From Blastomussa wellsi (lineage: Eukaryota; Cnidaria; Anthozoa; Scleractinia; Plerogyridae): 64,000 nt of DNA. A program made the position numbers and the translations under genes. Within the stretch, counting starts at the first letter, position 1. The number at the start of each line of letters is the position of its first letter. The stretch covers positions 17,554,856 to 17,618,855 of the forward strand of contig OX393571.1 in the NCBI GenBank assembly GCA_947652115.1, given 5' to 3'. Shown here in pieces: positions 11,901 to 21,920 of the stretch. The notes under the pieces were generated by a model, which saw only the letters and a program-made list of their open reading frames with translations, was not told the DNA's origin and ran no database searches.

Positions 11901-13324
11901 TCAGGTTCGTCGTGAATACCGCCGAGTGTTATGCTGCCAGGAGGAGGACAAGCGCTACTTGCTAACGAAACCCTCGGGCTCAGAAACCAGCAAATCGGAA
12001 TCTTCTTCAAAATCCGTTAAAGGCCACATCGACAATTTCAAGAAGAAGAACGAAACAATGAGTAGCTCAGCAGACTCGTCAATAGTACGTAACTCCGGAA
12101 CAGTTGCCATGGTTACGTGAGCAAATCACTTGGCTTGTGCCAACGTGACAAATTAAATCGATGACGTAGTTTGATAATTATTTTGAATGGTTTACATGTG
12201 TAAGTGTGTATCGTTGGGGCAGTCGCTTCGTTGGAAATACGTTATGGTGCGCTGTTAGTTTTATCTATCAGTTTGTCTGTCTGTCTGTCTGTCTCGGTTT
12301 AGTAATTTCATCTATTTGTTTACGTTTTTCGCTCAGGGGACGATAGAGAGCAAAAGGAACACGTTTGTGGTGCACGTTTCAGGTACATGTTAGTCCTCAG
12401 TCCAATTTTAATTTGTTGTGGTTCAACTTTATGGTTTGCCAAGAAATGGTTTCCTCCATTTTAAAGTATGATCTTGATTTGGAACAAAGTCAGTTGCGAC
12501 AGTTATCAATGCAGTTTGAAATAACCTAAAAACGAAATGAAAGAATTTTAAAATTCTAAGCATTTTTTTCCCAAAGCCGCTCACGAGTAGCTTTCAGAAT
12601 CAAGTTGTTAACTATAATTGATTGTCTTGCAGATGGTCAAGTGCGCGTTCGTGGAGTTGCTACCGATGAGCACAACAGAAAAATTGTAAGAAATTTTCGG
12701 CACAGTGGAGAAAGTTTTTCCAGTTTGGAGCATCCTTCCGGGCAGGTAAAACACACGTAGATGTAAAACTCGCAAGTACATATCATCCGATGCGAATCTG
12801 ATTACTCTTGTCTTTACTCTCATGCTTTTACCTTTACCGAATAGTGCTATTATAGAGCGGTTTTCATGCACTCGAGTGTGGAAAGTAATTCACGTTCTTT
12901 CATTTTGCAATACTACGCTTAGTGAAAGGTTAAAGGAGCTATGTCATCGTTCGTACACCTTGAAATTTTTAGCCTAGTTTTCAAAATCGTCATTTCGAAT
13001 CCGTTTCAATTTTGGTTTAGTATCACTCCTTTAGTGTTTTTCTTTATTCGCAAACTATTATAAAACGCGAACGTCATAACACTGAATGGTGCTGATGAGA
13101 ACGGGTGTGGCGTCGACATAGGCAAACTTCATACACACAAATTGCAGCTAGAACGACGCATTACGAAAGCTCTTTCTATTCTATGTTTTATTCGGCTGTT
13201 TCTGTCTTTTTAGGAGCGTCCTGATGGTAACGGGCTCTCCAAGGCATCTGCAGCCAGTGAGGAATCCGAAAATGAACAAAGACACGAAGAAAATGAACAA
13301 CAAACGCTAGCTGGACAGAACTGA
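323..13324 (+). CDS. Adhesion G-protein-coupled receptor aGPCR-1 (5'-partial, multi-exon)
   Basis: A cell-surface receptor of the adhesion GPCR class: a long extracellular region, a self-cleaving GAIN/GPS module and a seven-helix membrane domain. Exons (all AG/GT bounded and phase-compatible): 323-429, 826-1006, 1516-1782, 2723-2995, 3202-3324, 3922-4041, 4138-4235, 4548-4736, 5274-5342, 5690-5795, 6273-6404, 6496-6571, 6777-6900, 7452-7504, 7624-7753, 8264-8361, 8550-8652, 9235-9397, 9490-9556, 10193-10259, 10837-10922, 11242-11368, 11512-11553, then a tail starting at 11905. The visible part encodes about 1004 residues (short tail, stop at 12118-12120) or 1082 residues (long tail, stop at 13322-13324). 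The first exon starts in phase 1, so signal peptide and N-terminal domains lie upstream of the window. Domain order is FN3 x3, EGF, HRM, GAIN, GPS, 7TM, cytoplasmic tail. Ligand and G-protein coupling cannot be inferred. The same exon skeleton recurs in aGPCR-2 on the other strand. I see no in-frame break. Confidence 0.93.
2328..2412. repeat. Degenerate tandem duplication in an aGPCR-1 intron
   Basis: Two neighbouring copies of a unit of about 50 bp share CCCTCACCGTAGC and CCAAAACAAT with several differences between them. They lie in the intron between FN3-2 and FN3-3 and have no coding potential. Confidence 0.6.
3202..3324 (+). CDS. aGPCR-1: calcium-binding-type EGF domain exon
   Basis: A single symmetrical phase 1-1 exon encoding one EGF module. 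It starts DHNEC, has six cysteines in EGF spacing, the aromatic hydroxylation-type stretch CTNTEGSYKC, and ends GYTGDGRNCE. The D-x-N-E-C start and the N...Y/F pattern are those of calcium-binding EGF domains. The corresponding exon of aGPCR-2 (58352-58474) has the same length, 123 nt, and phase. Confidence 0.9.
3922..4235 (+). CDS. aGPCR-1: hormone-receptor motif (HRM), two exons
   Basis: Exons 3922-4041 and 4138-4235 encode an HRM-like domain. Seen are FCRKE, the central Trp of IQWKKT, ACPEGTVG, TRYC and the terminal DW...LGDC. The Cys/Trp order matches HRM domains of adhesion and secretin-family receptors, which sit immediately N-terminal to GAIN. The intron inside the Gly codon of CPEGTVG is conserved in aGPCR-2. 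In these receptors the HRM is not known to bind hormones by default, so the role here is open. Confidence 0.85.
4548..7753 (+). CDS. aGPCR-1: GAIN domain and GPS autoproteolysis site
   Basis: Eight exons (4548-4736, 5274-5342, 5690-5795, 6273-6404, 6496-6571, 6777-6900, 7452-7504, 7624-7753) encode the GAIN domain. The first three are the helical part (e.g. VVGTASNILD); the rest are the beta part, ending in the GPS: PSCVFLE, then FSWSDAGC, then TVCHCYHLTSFAVLM. The four GPS Cys and the Trp are present. The cleavage tripeptide His-Leu-Thr is intact, so self-cleavage between Leu and Thr is expected from family knowledge. The sequence after it, TSFAVLMSV, would be the tethered agonist. The 53-nt exon 7452-7504 ends in the middle of a Lys codon completed at 7624. 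Confidence 0.9.
8264..11553 (+). CDS. aGPCR-1: seven-transmembrane domain
   Basis: Eight exons encode the helices: TM1 8264-8361 (LTLITYIGVSISVVALCLAF), TM2 8550-8652 (SVALIFAQLLFMFGVNKT), TM3 9235-9397 (ACKGIAIALHYFFLVAFAWM, then EGVMLYLMLVKVF), TM4 9490-9556 (LPVIIVVTSGVLF), ECL2/TM5 10193-10259 and 10837-10922 (YCWLSLERG, then LVFNFICLGITF), TM6 11242-11368 (LLTCILGLTWLFGVFY) and TM7 11512-11553 (GLFIFLFHCVGDEK). Cysteines at the TM3 start (LACKG) and in ECL2 (YCWLS) would form the conserved disulfide. The intron between the TM4 and ECL2 exons carries a MITE with G-tracts. An exon-like stretch at about 8838 is not part of the gene. Confidence 0.95.
9757..9929. mobile_element. MITE with GGGCGTAGCCAGG inverted ends
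   Basis: The ends read GGGCGTAGCCAGG and CCTGGCTACGCCC, an inverted pair of 13 bases around about 170 bp that contain two long G-tracts (9780-9795 and 9879-9892). The element sits in the intron between the aGPCR-1 exons for TM4 and ECL2. Such ends are typical of short non-autonomous DNA transposons. The superfamily (hAT-like is my guess) is not established here. Confidence 0.7.
11563..11795. repeat. (CAGT)n/(AGTC)n imperfect tetranucleotide array
   Basis: About 230 bp dominated by AGTC units with interruptions, in the intron between the TM7 exon and the tail exon of aGPCR-1. It starts just after the TM7 donor at 11554. A separate pure (TCTG)n run lies at about 12270-12294 in the tail region. 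Confidence 0.9.
11905..13324 (+). CDS. aGPCR-1: cytoplasmic tail with two alternative ends
   Basis: The exon from 11905 begins VRREYRRVLCCQEED and runs Ser/Lys-rich to a TGA at 12118-12120 (short tail ending GTVAMVT). Inside it, 12085 starts a consensus donor (GTACGT) in phase 0. Splicing there joins in frame to 12337-12382 (46 nt, GTIESKRN, then VVHVS), 12633-12745 (113 nt, DGQVRVRGVATDEHN) and 13214-13324 (GNGLSKASAASEESE, acidic/Gln-rich, ending LAGQN and TGA). Every junction keeps the phase over four exons, which is unlikely by chance, so a long isoform about 78 residues longer is strongly suggested. The adjacent CC could be palmitoylated (inference). The tail is otherwise low-complexity and probably unstructured. 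Confidence 0.82.
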
Positions 13325-13617
13325 ACAGCACCACACTGATCCGTCTGTATCGCTGCAGACGGCTCAGATCGCCCGCCTCTCTGTATCACCCAAGCGTCGT
13401 ACCACAGGTCACCTGCCATAAATGTATGTCGAACCTGCAGGCAGCATGAAACTCAAGATGTAAATTTCTCTTACCACAGATAGGATCGTATTTTCAGGAA
13501 ATATATGATCCACAAACAAACAACTGAAACAATTCAACCAATTCTTTACTTAAGGTGATGCACATACGGAGATTACCTTTCCTTACTTGGATTTTAAGTC
13601 GTGATTCCCCTGTAAAA

Positions 13618-14056
13618 GCAACCTCGTACCCAGGGTCTCTCTTCTTCCTGCCCAGGAGGGATACCCAGGGTCTCTCTTCTTCCCGCCCAGGAGGGAAGAG
13701 AGACCCTGGGAACGAGGTTGCTGTCATTCTCGTCCCCATAGCCCTTTTCGTTTCTCTTAGCCGGCAAGCCCTTGGCACGAAAAACGAAGGGCTCTGGGGA
13801 CATACGATTTTCAAAAATTCGTTTTTTTTATTGGCTGTTGAGAACAAAGAAATCTTAAACGGGAGTCAAAATGTTCGCCGGCCGCCTTATTATAACACAC
13901 AACATGCAGAAACATCAATGCTATATACATGAAGTCCGGAAGTCCTAGAATCTCGGACTGGAAATCGTAGGTCTCCAGAGCCCAACGTTTTTCGTGCCAA
14001 GGCCTCGCAGGCTAAGAGAAACGTAAAGGGCTATGGGAGCGAGAATGGGTTGCTGT
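13618..14056. repeat. Nested foldback element
   Basis: The inner hairpin 13618-13722 carries CCCAGGGTCTCTCTTCTTCC against GGGAAGAGAGACCCTGGG, plus a partial direct duplication of its left arm. Flanking it, 13723-13803 (CATAGCCCTTTTCGTTTCTC, then CTTGGCACGAAAAACG) is repeated inverted at about 13975-14055 (CGTTTTTCGTGCCAAGG, then GAGAAACGTAAAGGGCTATG). The element lies directly 3' of the long-tail stop of aGPCR-1 and may be part of its 3' UTR. Its ORFs are by-products of the palindrome. Confidence 0.8.
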
Positions 14057-14195
14057 AAGAGCACAACTTCAAATTTTAGTCCCATTTCGAAGCGGCGGTC
14101 AACACAGAAAAAAACGTAATAGAACTATACCGAAAAAAGCCTTTAAAGAAAGTTAAGTATAATGCAGAATAACACACCAAAACGGAACGGATACA

Positions 14196-14268
14196 GGGGC
14201 GGGTCTAGGGGGAGGGCGCAGGGGGTGTGCAGCCCCTCGTAAGAAAGGTCCTGGAACCACCCCTAGGA
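14196..14268. mobile_element. Short MITE-like remnant (CAGGGGCGGGTCTAGG ends)
   Basis: About 73 bp with imperfect inverted ends CAGGGGCGGGTCTAGG and CCTGGAACCACCCCTAGG, in the intergenic stretch between aGPCR-1 and asf1. It looks like a very short non-autonomous DNA transposon. No flanking duplication was confirmed. Confidence 0.45.
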
Positions 14269-14269
14269 T

Positions 14270-17238
14270 AACACTGACAAATTCCAAATGAACCATTCGG
14301 CCAAATATTGAATGTAATACAAGTTTATATAACATGCCCCTGTGAGATTTTAATATTTCAGTCGTTACGTACAATCAGCATTCAACAAAGTAAATAGCTC
14401 GGTTTTGAAAATAAAAATTGCGCTGCATATAACCATGGATACAAAATTTATGCATACACTTTAGATGCGAAGCAAAATAAAATATTGAACAACTCAGCAG
14501 TCGCCCTGTTTTTGTTTTTGTATCAAAACCCCTTATGTACTGTATAGGTGTAAGGTAGCAAACAGGATGGATGGGCTGTCTGATCCGCTCTTGCGATTTT
14601 TTTTTCGGCTTGTACCAACCAGTTCGTTAAACTTTTTCTTGGACCTTCACCCCAATATACCAACTACTGAATCTGCCGTTGGACAACAGCTCAAACAAAT
14701 CAGAGATAACATTAATTGTGTCAGGGAGGCGATGCCCCTCCCTGGGTGTGACACACCTAGGAGGGAATGATTGCTTTTAGCTAACACTAGCTCCCCTTGA
14801 CCTTACCAACCTTTGACTAGTAGCATGTTCAGTTACTATGTTTCAGACGACAGGTGGACATATTAATTGCCGTATTGTGGAGGTGTACTGCAAAATATCG
14901 TGCATTTTGGTTTTGAATCATGGCCAACCGAGTTGAAATTTCACATATCATTTCGCATAACAGAACTAGCCCAGTTACCAGCCCCTTATGAAGATGCCCT
15001 TAATTCCCCAGGATCTTTATCCGAAATTGTGTTTAGCCTTTCAGGGCACATTGAATCTCTTCCTTTCATAACATTTTGAGAGCAGGGAAATACCAGAGTT
15101 TAGATAAGACAGGACCCATACGCTGTAGGTGAGTAGGTAGCAAAAAACTGCAGCAGTGTAATTTTGCATGCTCACTTTTTTTGAAACAAGGCAGGGGTAC
15201 AGACTCTTACCGTGTGTACCCTTGTACTGATCTACAACCTCTAAGTTTCAGTGGCAGGGATAGTGCTGCAGCCTTATTGTTTGGGCTAGGGTCCATTGTT
15301 TGTTCTCTTGTCTCACCTGAAGGGTGGTCCCCAATCAGGTGAGACCTTGTAAGTGCTGTGAGGTGACCCGAAAACCCCAGGAAAAATGCAAAAAAAAGTT
15401 TGTTCGCCCATTTCTAATCAGGCAAGGGATTTTAGTGAAGACAAGAGAAAACTTTTAAAATTTACTGGTTCTCTGGACAAGCGAAGTTCAATTTTTTCCC
15501 GTCCTGATTTGCTGTTCAATTCATAACCCCCTTTCAAGGATTTGTAAACTACTATAGTCATCCCTCATAATTCTGAGGACAACACCCTCTCCAGTTTTAT
15601 TTTTAAAAACTGAAAAGACAGCTTCTAGACTGTGTTGGGTTCTCGGGACAGGAAAAAAATAACTCTGATCTGGCAAACTAATGGGGAGGGATGGGAAAGG
15701 AGTGATGGAGGAGATATTTTACAGCAGCTGCCTTGGGGTACTGTTTCTGAAATCTTGGAACTTGTACATGTACATTTTAGCATGGCAGACAGACGCTCAA
15801 TAGAAAGCAACAAAGTAAACATCCAGTTGTGGCTACAATCATAAATTTCTACACTGTACAGTCTTTTGATTAAAGATTCTGGCAGGTCAAAATTACATGA
15901 TAATTGTAATTTAGGCAGTGTCCTAAATGTAAAACAAGAATGAATCTTTAATTCCCCCATACCGCAAAACAGTCTAACTTACAGCAGCAGTGAGACTGTG
16001 ATTATAGTAACAGTGACGAACATGAAATGTTATTTTCCACTGTATAATTGTCAGTAATGTATGTATTGTAATTCTACCACCACAGAACTACTTCTCAATA
16101 AATATATGGTTTTTGAGTGCCATATGATGGAATTAGATCATGGTTTTTTACCAATCATTTTGAATGAATGAACAGTTTTATTTTTTGTTATTAATTTTTT
16201 ACCACTAAAATTGTTTTTTGTCTTCGGACAACTGTGTGATAAATCAGCCCCTTCTCAGCTAGCCCTCATGTAACAGATAGTGAAGTGTCTCTTAGTGTGT
16301 CTGTTCACCACACAAGATTAAAAGTTATCTTGGCCCATGTACTGTGAAGAGTGGTTTTCATTTTTAAGCATGCTTTTGAATGGTGCTGTTCATTTTACAA
16401 TTTTCTTTTACATGACGTGAGTAGAGATTTCATACAGTGCATTTGTAGGAGGTGAAAGGTTAATGTCGAACATTACACAACTATTTGTGCTGCCCCACAT
16501 GTGTACATGTATCAGCAACTTCAATTTCACAAGAAAGAAATCAACACCAAAATGTCTGGTGTTCGTACAGAAAAATACACCTTTTTTGGTGAATTTTCTG
16601 GTAATACAAGAAAATAACAGCACAACATAAAATTACAAAAATTGTGTCTTTTCAGATAAACACTAAACAATATTCAATGACAATTTAGGCTATGTACCAT
16701 GTGTACGCCTAAATTGATTTATATTTCCAATGTACTTTCCAAGAAAAGTTCAAGGCTACTGTACGTGTATTATAATCCATATAATACATGTACACTGTTT
16801 TTTCACTGTACATGTACTGTACCCTTATTTATGAATGAGATGAAGGATCATGAAAAATAACTTTGGAACACCGCAAACATACATGTAATACACAGAAACA
16901 TGTGTATAAAAGCCAAGCAAATAATTAATATCCAATCCCAAAAAAGATAATCAGTAAGACTTTGTCAGTGAAACAAGGATTAAAGATTAAATCAACAAGT
17001 TCAGCACACATGTAAGGTAGTTGGCCAATTACAAAATATTAATGTTACAATAAAAAAACAAAAATCTGCAAAAGTTTGCTGTACATTACATGGATGTGTA
17101 ATAATTTTTCTAGCATTCTTTTTTCAAAATATTTTTTTCTTACAAGATCTCATCCAAATTAAACTATCTATAAATACTACTGTATAATTGCATGTACAAG
17201 TATGTAACAATTATCATGAAACAAGCTTCTTATTTAAG
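14270..17238. other. Intergenic or 3' UTR stretch without recognised genes
   Basis: AT-rich sequence between the converging aGPCR-1 (+) and asf1 (-) genes. Open frames here (e.g. 14567-14770, 15632-15844, 15625-15960) have no recognisable domain and no supporting splice structure. The asf1 3' UTR must run leftwards from 17238. TTTATT strings (AATAAA on the - strand) occur, for example, near 16176 and 15596, but I cannot choose between them. Confidence 0.6.
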
Positions 17239-20200
17239 TTAATCACTCCAATCAATCTTAAATCTTGTCACCCGTGGCTTTGAATGAAGAATATTTCTCT
17301 GGAGCTGAAAAATACATTATACATGCATTAGCAAGGAATTAAATGAAGATTATGTTCTTACGTGTAGTTTTACCAAATGTTTGCTTAAATATAATGTATG
17401 GCAAAAGTGATGTGAAAAATTCACTTCAAAACACAATAGCAAAATTTAATACAAAATTATTTTGCATTAAATTTTGCTAAGCAAGTAAAATTTACATGCA
17501 GTAGCAAAAATTAAACACAAGAAACCCGAAGAAAACAAATAGCGTGAATCAATGCCTCCTGAATCTTGCATAAACATCGTGGCTAAAGATTGCCATGCTA
17601 TAGGTTTGTACTATAAAATGAAGATACAGATAAGTTAAAAGTAAATCATACATAAGCACAATACAACGTTCAGTCATCATATTTCATTTCTGAGAATAAC
17701 TTTGTTAAAACGATTTACACATCCTGAAAAACAGGTAGCCTGAACAATCCTTAGGTTTCAGTATGCACATCTTCACAAGGCTGCATTATGTACACATACA
17801 TAGTTCAGTGCTCGAAATTGGACTTTCTCACGCATTTGTTATTGGGCAGGGAGACTAGCATGAACATAAAGGAATAACAAATGCGTGAGAAAGGTCTATT
17901 AGACAAAATCCAGGTTGTCCTTATGGCAAATGCTGGACAATTTCAAGCAACCAGCCCTTTATTTTTCCTAAAAGTTGGTTCCCGAACGAAGTTTTAGCTG
18001 TCTCAAGCAACCACTAATATGGAGCACTGTATATTTTTAACCCTCACCCTCACACGTGTAAAGGGTTATAATTATATAACATGGATTATCCAGGTAATTA
18101 ATAACAATTATATATCATTGAGAAACTTTTTTAGTAATTTTTAAACCCTTTTGAAGCTCTTCTGGGTTGCCCTTATAACCTTTGGCAATTATTTTACCAT
18201 GTACTAGTGACATACACGTAATTTCAAAGGTGAGTCACCGATAAAAGGGATGGCAAACTTGAGACTATGAGGTTGTGAGACAAGTGCTTTTCTCTGAAAG
18301 AACATGGGTTTCAAAATGAGCCAGCAACTAACAGATTTCTGCCAGTTACTTGGTTTTAAATTGATAAATATAATAAATGACAATATTTAGACATGAAGGC
18401 ACATAAGCCTCAGCTGGGTTTCCATGCAGGTCCTCTTTCCAGAACAAATTGGAATTTTTATTTTTTATTTATTTATTCATTCAAATACAATATAAAAAAC
18501 TATAATACTAACAGGAGCAAATACAAAAAAAATATTTATACATGTACCTTTTCAATGACAGGTCTAGCTGGAGGATTCTCTTTCATCTCCTCCTCTGTAT
18601 ACTCGTTGTTCACATAGTAACCCACTCGAACAAACTCTCTGTCTATATAGGAGCAGGTTAAAAGGACCACAGTCACTCCAACCAGGTCTTGATCCGGAAT
18701 TTTACTTGGATCTGGAGATTTAGCCTGAAAGAGGAATACTGCATTCATTTAGGAGAAAACCAAGTTAAGATACATTGTATGGGCTTACTGTTACTACAGT
18801 AACACCAATTAATGAATATCTGCAGAAACTTAGTGGCTACTTGACAAATTGTGCATGCACCTTGGGAATCAACAAAGTTGAAGAAAATTAGGCCGATTTC
18901 AATGCAATCAATTCAATCCTTTTTCACCATGACATCTAAAAGCTCTAATCTTTTTTGCAAAGCAAAATTATTTGTTTAGCTGTACTTTGGCACAATTAAT
19001 TTGAACATAATTATGGGCTTATGAGGCATTTTTTGAGGTCAACTTTGTCAAATTGACATCATTTCCCACAAACTGTTGATAAGCATTTGACTATGGAGCA
19101 ATCATTTCCTGTTTCTTTGAAACAAAGGTGGTAAACAGGAAAATGAAACAGGAACTTGGCAACTCACTCAAACAAATTTGAAATGAAAGTTGCAAGTTGG
19201 TTAGATCAAACTGTCAATAAATATTGGAACACCATGCTGCAACATTGCATACAGGTGTAGTTCCCATCAAAAGAACATCCAGTTTGACTGTAACACCTAA
19301 ACATTTATGTGGGCATTCAAAATATTTTCATTCCCACGCGTGGGCACCCAGGTGACTAACTTTTGCCTTTGGGTGACCAGATAAACTTACACATACTCTT
19401 TTCATATACATGTAAGCTTTAGTGCTGGGCACCCTGGTTCTCAGGGTTTGGAACCTTCGGGCTCCTTGCCATTTCTGTTACAGCACAGCCTTGCAAACCA
19501 GCTAATTTGTCACAGCAACCTGCTCTTCCAGTTGCTGACACCTACTTTAAACGAGCATTACCACAGTGATTTTGGAGTGTTCAGGTAAATTCTGTGCTTA
19601 AGTTACCTTTACTTGTGCAAAAAATGTGCCAACAGAATTTTGAAGAAAATCAAATTTAACAGTGAGAGCAAACCATAATAGTTGGTTTCCCATTTTTTTC
19701 TAGAGATGACTCGAGAATGCCAATTTTTTCAATTTTCAATCCACTTCCATCCTCGCCATCGATAACAGCAGACGTCAGTAAATAGTTTTAGTGCAGTAAT
19801 ATACATGTTATCTTCTGTAACATCACTAAACCATTATCTTTAGTTTTCCTTTGAGTGAAGACAAGTTTTAGCTTTTTAAAGTTTAGCTAAAATAGCATTC
19901 GCCATTTTCTAATTGCCCATAATACACCTTGTTTGTCCCCCAAAATCTTGCATAAGCATTGTCTTCAGATTCTCTTGGGACGACTGTAATACCCAGGAGA
20001 GCTGGGAAACAAAGGCTATGCAAAATTTTTTTTTTTGGGGGGGGGGGGCAAACAAGATGTATTATGGGCAATTGGAAAATGGTCAATGACAATGGGGGCC
20101 CATTAACTGATTTTTTCAAGCCATTGCTAAGGAAAATTTATTCTAATATAACCTCATCATTTTCAATTAGCTCAGAGTTATTTCAGGCGTTTTAACTTTT

Positions 20201-21484
20201 TCATGACCAGTAAGACCAGTGATGATGTCATGTCATTAAAGGTCCGATTTTGAGAATTGCTGAAAAAATTACTTGAAATTCATTGAATAAGGCTTGATTT
20301 AATGAAAAACCATGTTTCCTTTAGCATTAAGGAAACCAGAAGTGTGCCCAAATCAGCTTGTGCACAATTTACACTACCAGCACACTTCGGTAAGATAAAA
20401 CAAAGCCACATAGAGTTAGTTTTTGCACTTGCCTTTCTGCTTTTCGCTTATTTTGTCTTTGCTTGTATTTTTTTATTTTGCATCTTGTGAAACACAAAAA
20501 AAAAACATCTAAAATGCAAGCGAATTTACCAGTTATTGAGTTATTTTATTTTCCGCATACAGGCTGACATGAGTATAACCGGAAGTGAAATTTTACCTCC
20601 TTAGCAATGCGCGTGAGCTCGCACATGAATCGGTTAATGCGCCCTTAAAACATTTTGAAACCCCTGAATGGGCCATTCCATTTAATATCCACTCCACCAA
20701 CCCCCACATTGAGGCACAACGTACTTTAGTGTTTGTCCCCTCAGAAACAGGTTTTCAAGGCAACTTCAGAAAAGCAAGATCAAAGTGCCAACACATCCCC
20801 CCTTCAGAAAAACGGAAAAGATCAGAGGAAACGACATAGCTGCCCCTCAGGAATAACTTTTGAAGACCCCCTCAGATTTCCCAGTCCCTCAATCGGGGCA
20901 GTGGAGATATTATTTTATTCGATTTAATTTATAACATATCGTTCACTTGCTCGAAGATTCGTTCATTCGCGACATGGTATCACAATCTCGTGACTGGAAA
21001 GGTTATCCAAAAGAATGACAAGAGAAGGATGTACATGTTCACAAGTGTACGCTATAATATGCACTTGTAAGAGAATAAAATTAATGTGATATTCACACAG
21101 ACCAGGATTATTTTGAATGTTAAACTGACCCTTTGTACTGTAAACGTACCTTGAAGACAAATGTGTGTCTACCAAACGGAATAGGTCCAACTAACACAGA
21201 GTCCAGGACTTGATCGTACGCATCACTCTCAGCAGACCCAACGTAAATGATTTTCCACTCTAAATCTTCACCATCCACAAAAACACTCATATTACCAAGT
21301 GCTTTAGAAATTAATACACGCTAAAAGAAACTCAATAAGAAACATTAACTCATACTAAATTAAAGCAGAACAAACCTTCGTTAAGTTCTTCCGTGCAATC
21401 GAAAGTGATCTGGAACTCGAAGGGACTCGAAAATGGCGCAGGATTTTGGTGAATCATCACATCGTTGATGTGAATTTTGGCCAT
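17239..21484 (-). CDS. asf1: Histone chaperone ASF1 (complete, 4 exons)
   Basis: ASF1 binds histone H3-H4 dimers and passes them to CAF-1 or HIRA in nucleosome assembly. Exons on the - strand: 21484-21376 ([18 protein letters not shown], then [15 protein letters not shown]), 21265-21150 ([20 protein letters not shown], then [15 protein letters not shown]), 18724-18548 ([16 protein letters not shown], then [16 protein letters not shown], then NPPARP) and 17304-17239 ([19 protein letters not shown], then SD and stop). Phases are 1, 0, 0 and the product is 155 residues. Conserved core pieces include the H3-binding surface VGVTVV and [10 protein letters not shown], and RNIL..PRVTRF. The protein stops right after the core: the acidic or phosphorylated C-terminal tail seen in yeast and in vertebrate ASF1A/B is absent. 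The 2.4-kb second intron holds a foldback repeat. The start ATG at 21484 is fixed by the conserved MAK- start. Confidence 0.97.
17821..17896. repeat. Small inverted repeat in asf1 intron 3
   Basis: GACTTTCTCACGCATTTGTT pairs with AACAAATGCGTGAGAAAGGT across a loop of about 30 bp; arms are 23-24 bp. It lies in the intron between the last two asf1 exons. Confidence 0.8.
19902..20082. repeat. Foldback repeat in asf1 intron 2
   Basis: CCATTTTCTAATTGCCCATA is matched, inverted, by TATGGGCAATTGGAAAATGG-like sequence. The arms are interrupted by a T-run followed by a G-run (about 20029-20048). This is MITE-like; open frames on both strands here are palindrome by-products. Confidence 0.75.
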
Positions 21485-21599
21485 TATTTATATCAATAAT
21501 ATTGTATCAATATTCTCATAACCTTTTGGTATCAACTGAATAAGATTTAAACATTAAAACCAGCCGCGATACTACTGAAATTTACAACTCCTCATTGTT

Positions 21600-21920
21600 C
21601 ACAAAATGGCGGAAAATTCTAATCTGGCGCGAAAAGAAGTTCAAACGGCGCATGCGAAAGACAGGATTACGTCATTGGTCTCAGTACTTCTCGGTCGACA
21701 ATTCCGAGTAAGACGGTGGGGAATGGCAAAAAATTATTGATCTCGCGACAAGCTGCGAGATCATTGAAAGGGAAGGACTGTTTTCAAAAATGAAATAAAT
21801 GTAATTGAAAGATCGACTCGAAGCTAAGAGATAATTTCTTTAAATTATTTGTGCCATTTAGATCGTGTTTTCATTGGCTGTTGCCCATTACGAGATGACG
21901 TCACGAGTGGCGGGAAAATC
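21600..21920 (-). promoter_or_regulatory. asf1 promoter region with E2F-like, NRF1-like and CRE-like sites
   Basis: Upstream of the asf1 start codon are GGCGCGAAAA at 21626-21635 (E2F consensus on the - strand, TTTTCGCGCC), GCGCATGCG at 21648-21656 (NRF1-like), an inverted CCAAT (ATTGG) near 21872, the palindrome TGACGTCA at 21896-21903 (CRE) and GGCGGGAAAA at about 21909 (second E2F-like). E2F control of ASF1 is known in mammals; its use here is inferred from these motifs only. The transcription start was not located. Confidence 0.55.

Noticed and set aside
13494..13932. Overlapping open frames on both strands downstream of aGPCR-1
   Set aside because: Contained in a nested foldback repeat; the CCCAGGGTCTCT units give the same peptide on both strands.
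14567..14770. 67-codon frame on + (LNFFLDLHPNIPTTES)
   Set aside because: Isolated, unsupported by neighbouring exons, and no family recognised.
15625..15960. 111-codon frame on the - strand in the region downstream of asf1
   Set aside because: No recognisable domain and no consistent splice partner; treated as UTR or intergenic sequence.
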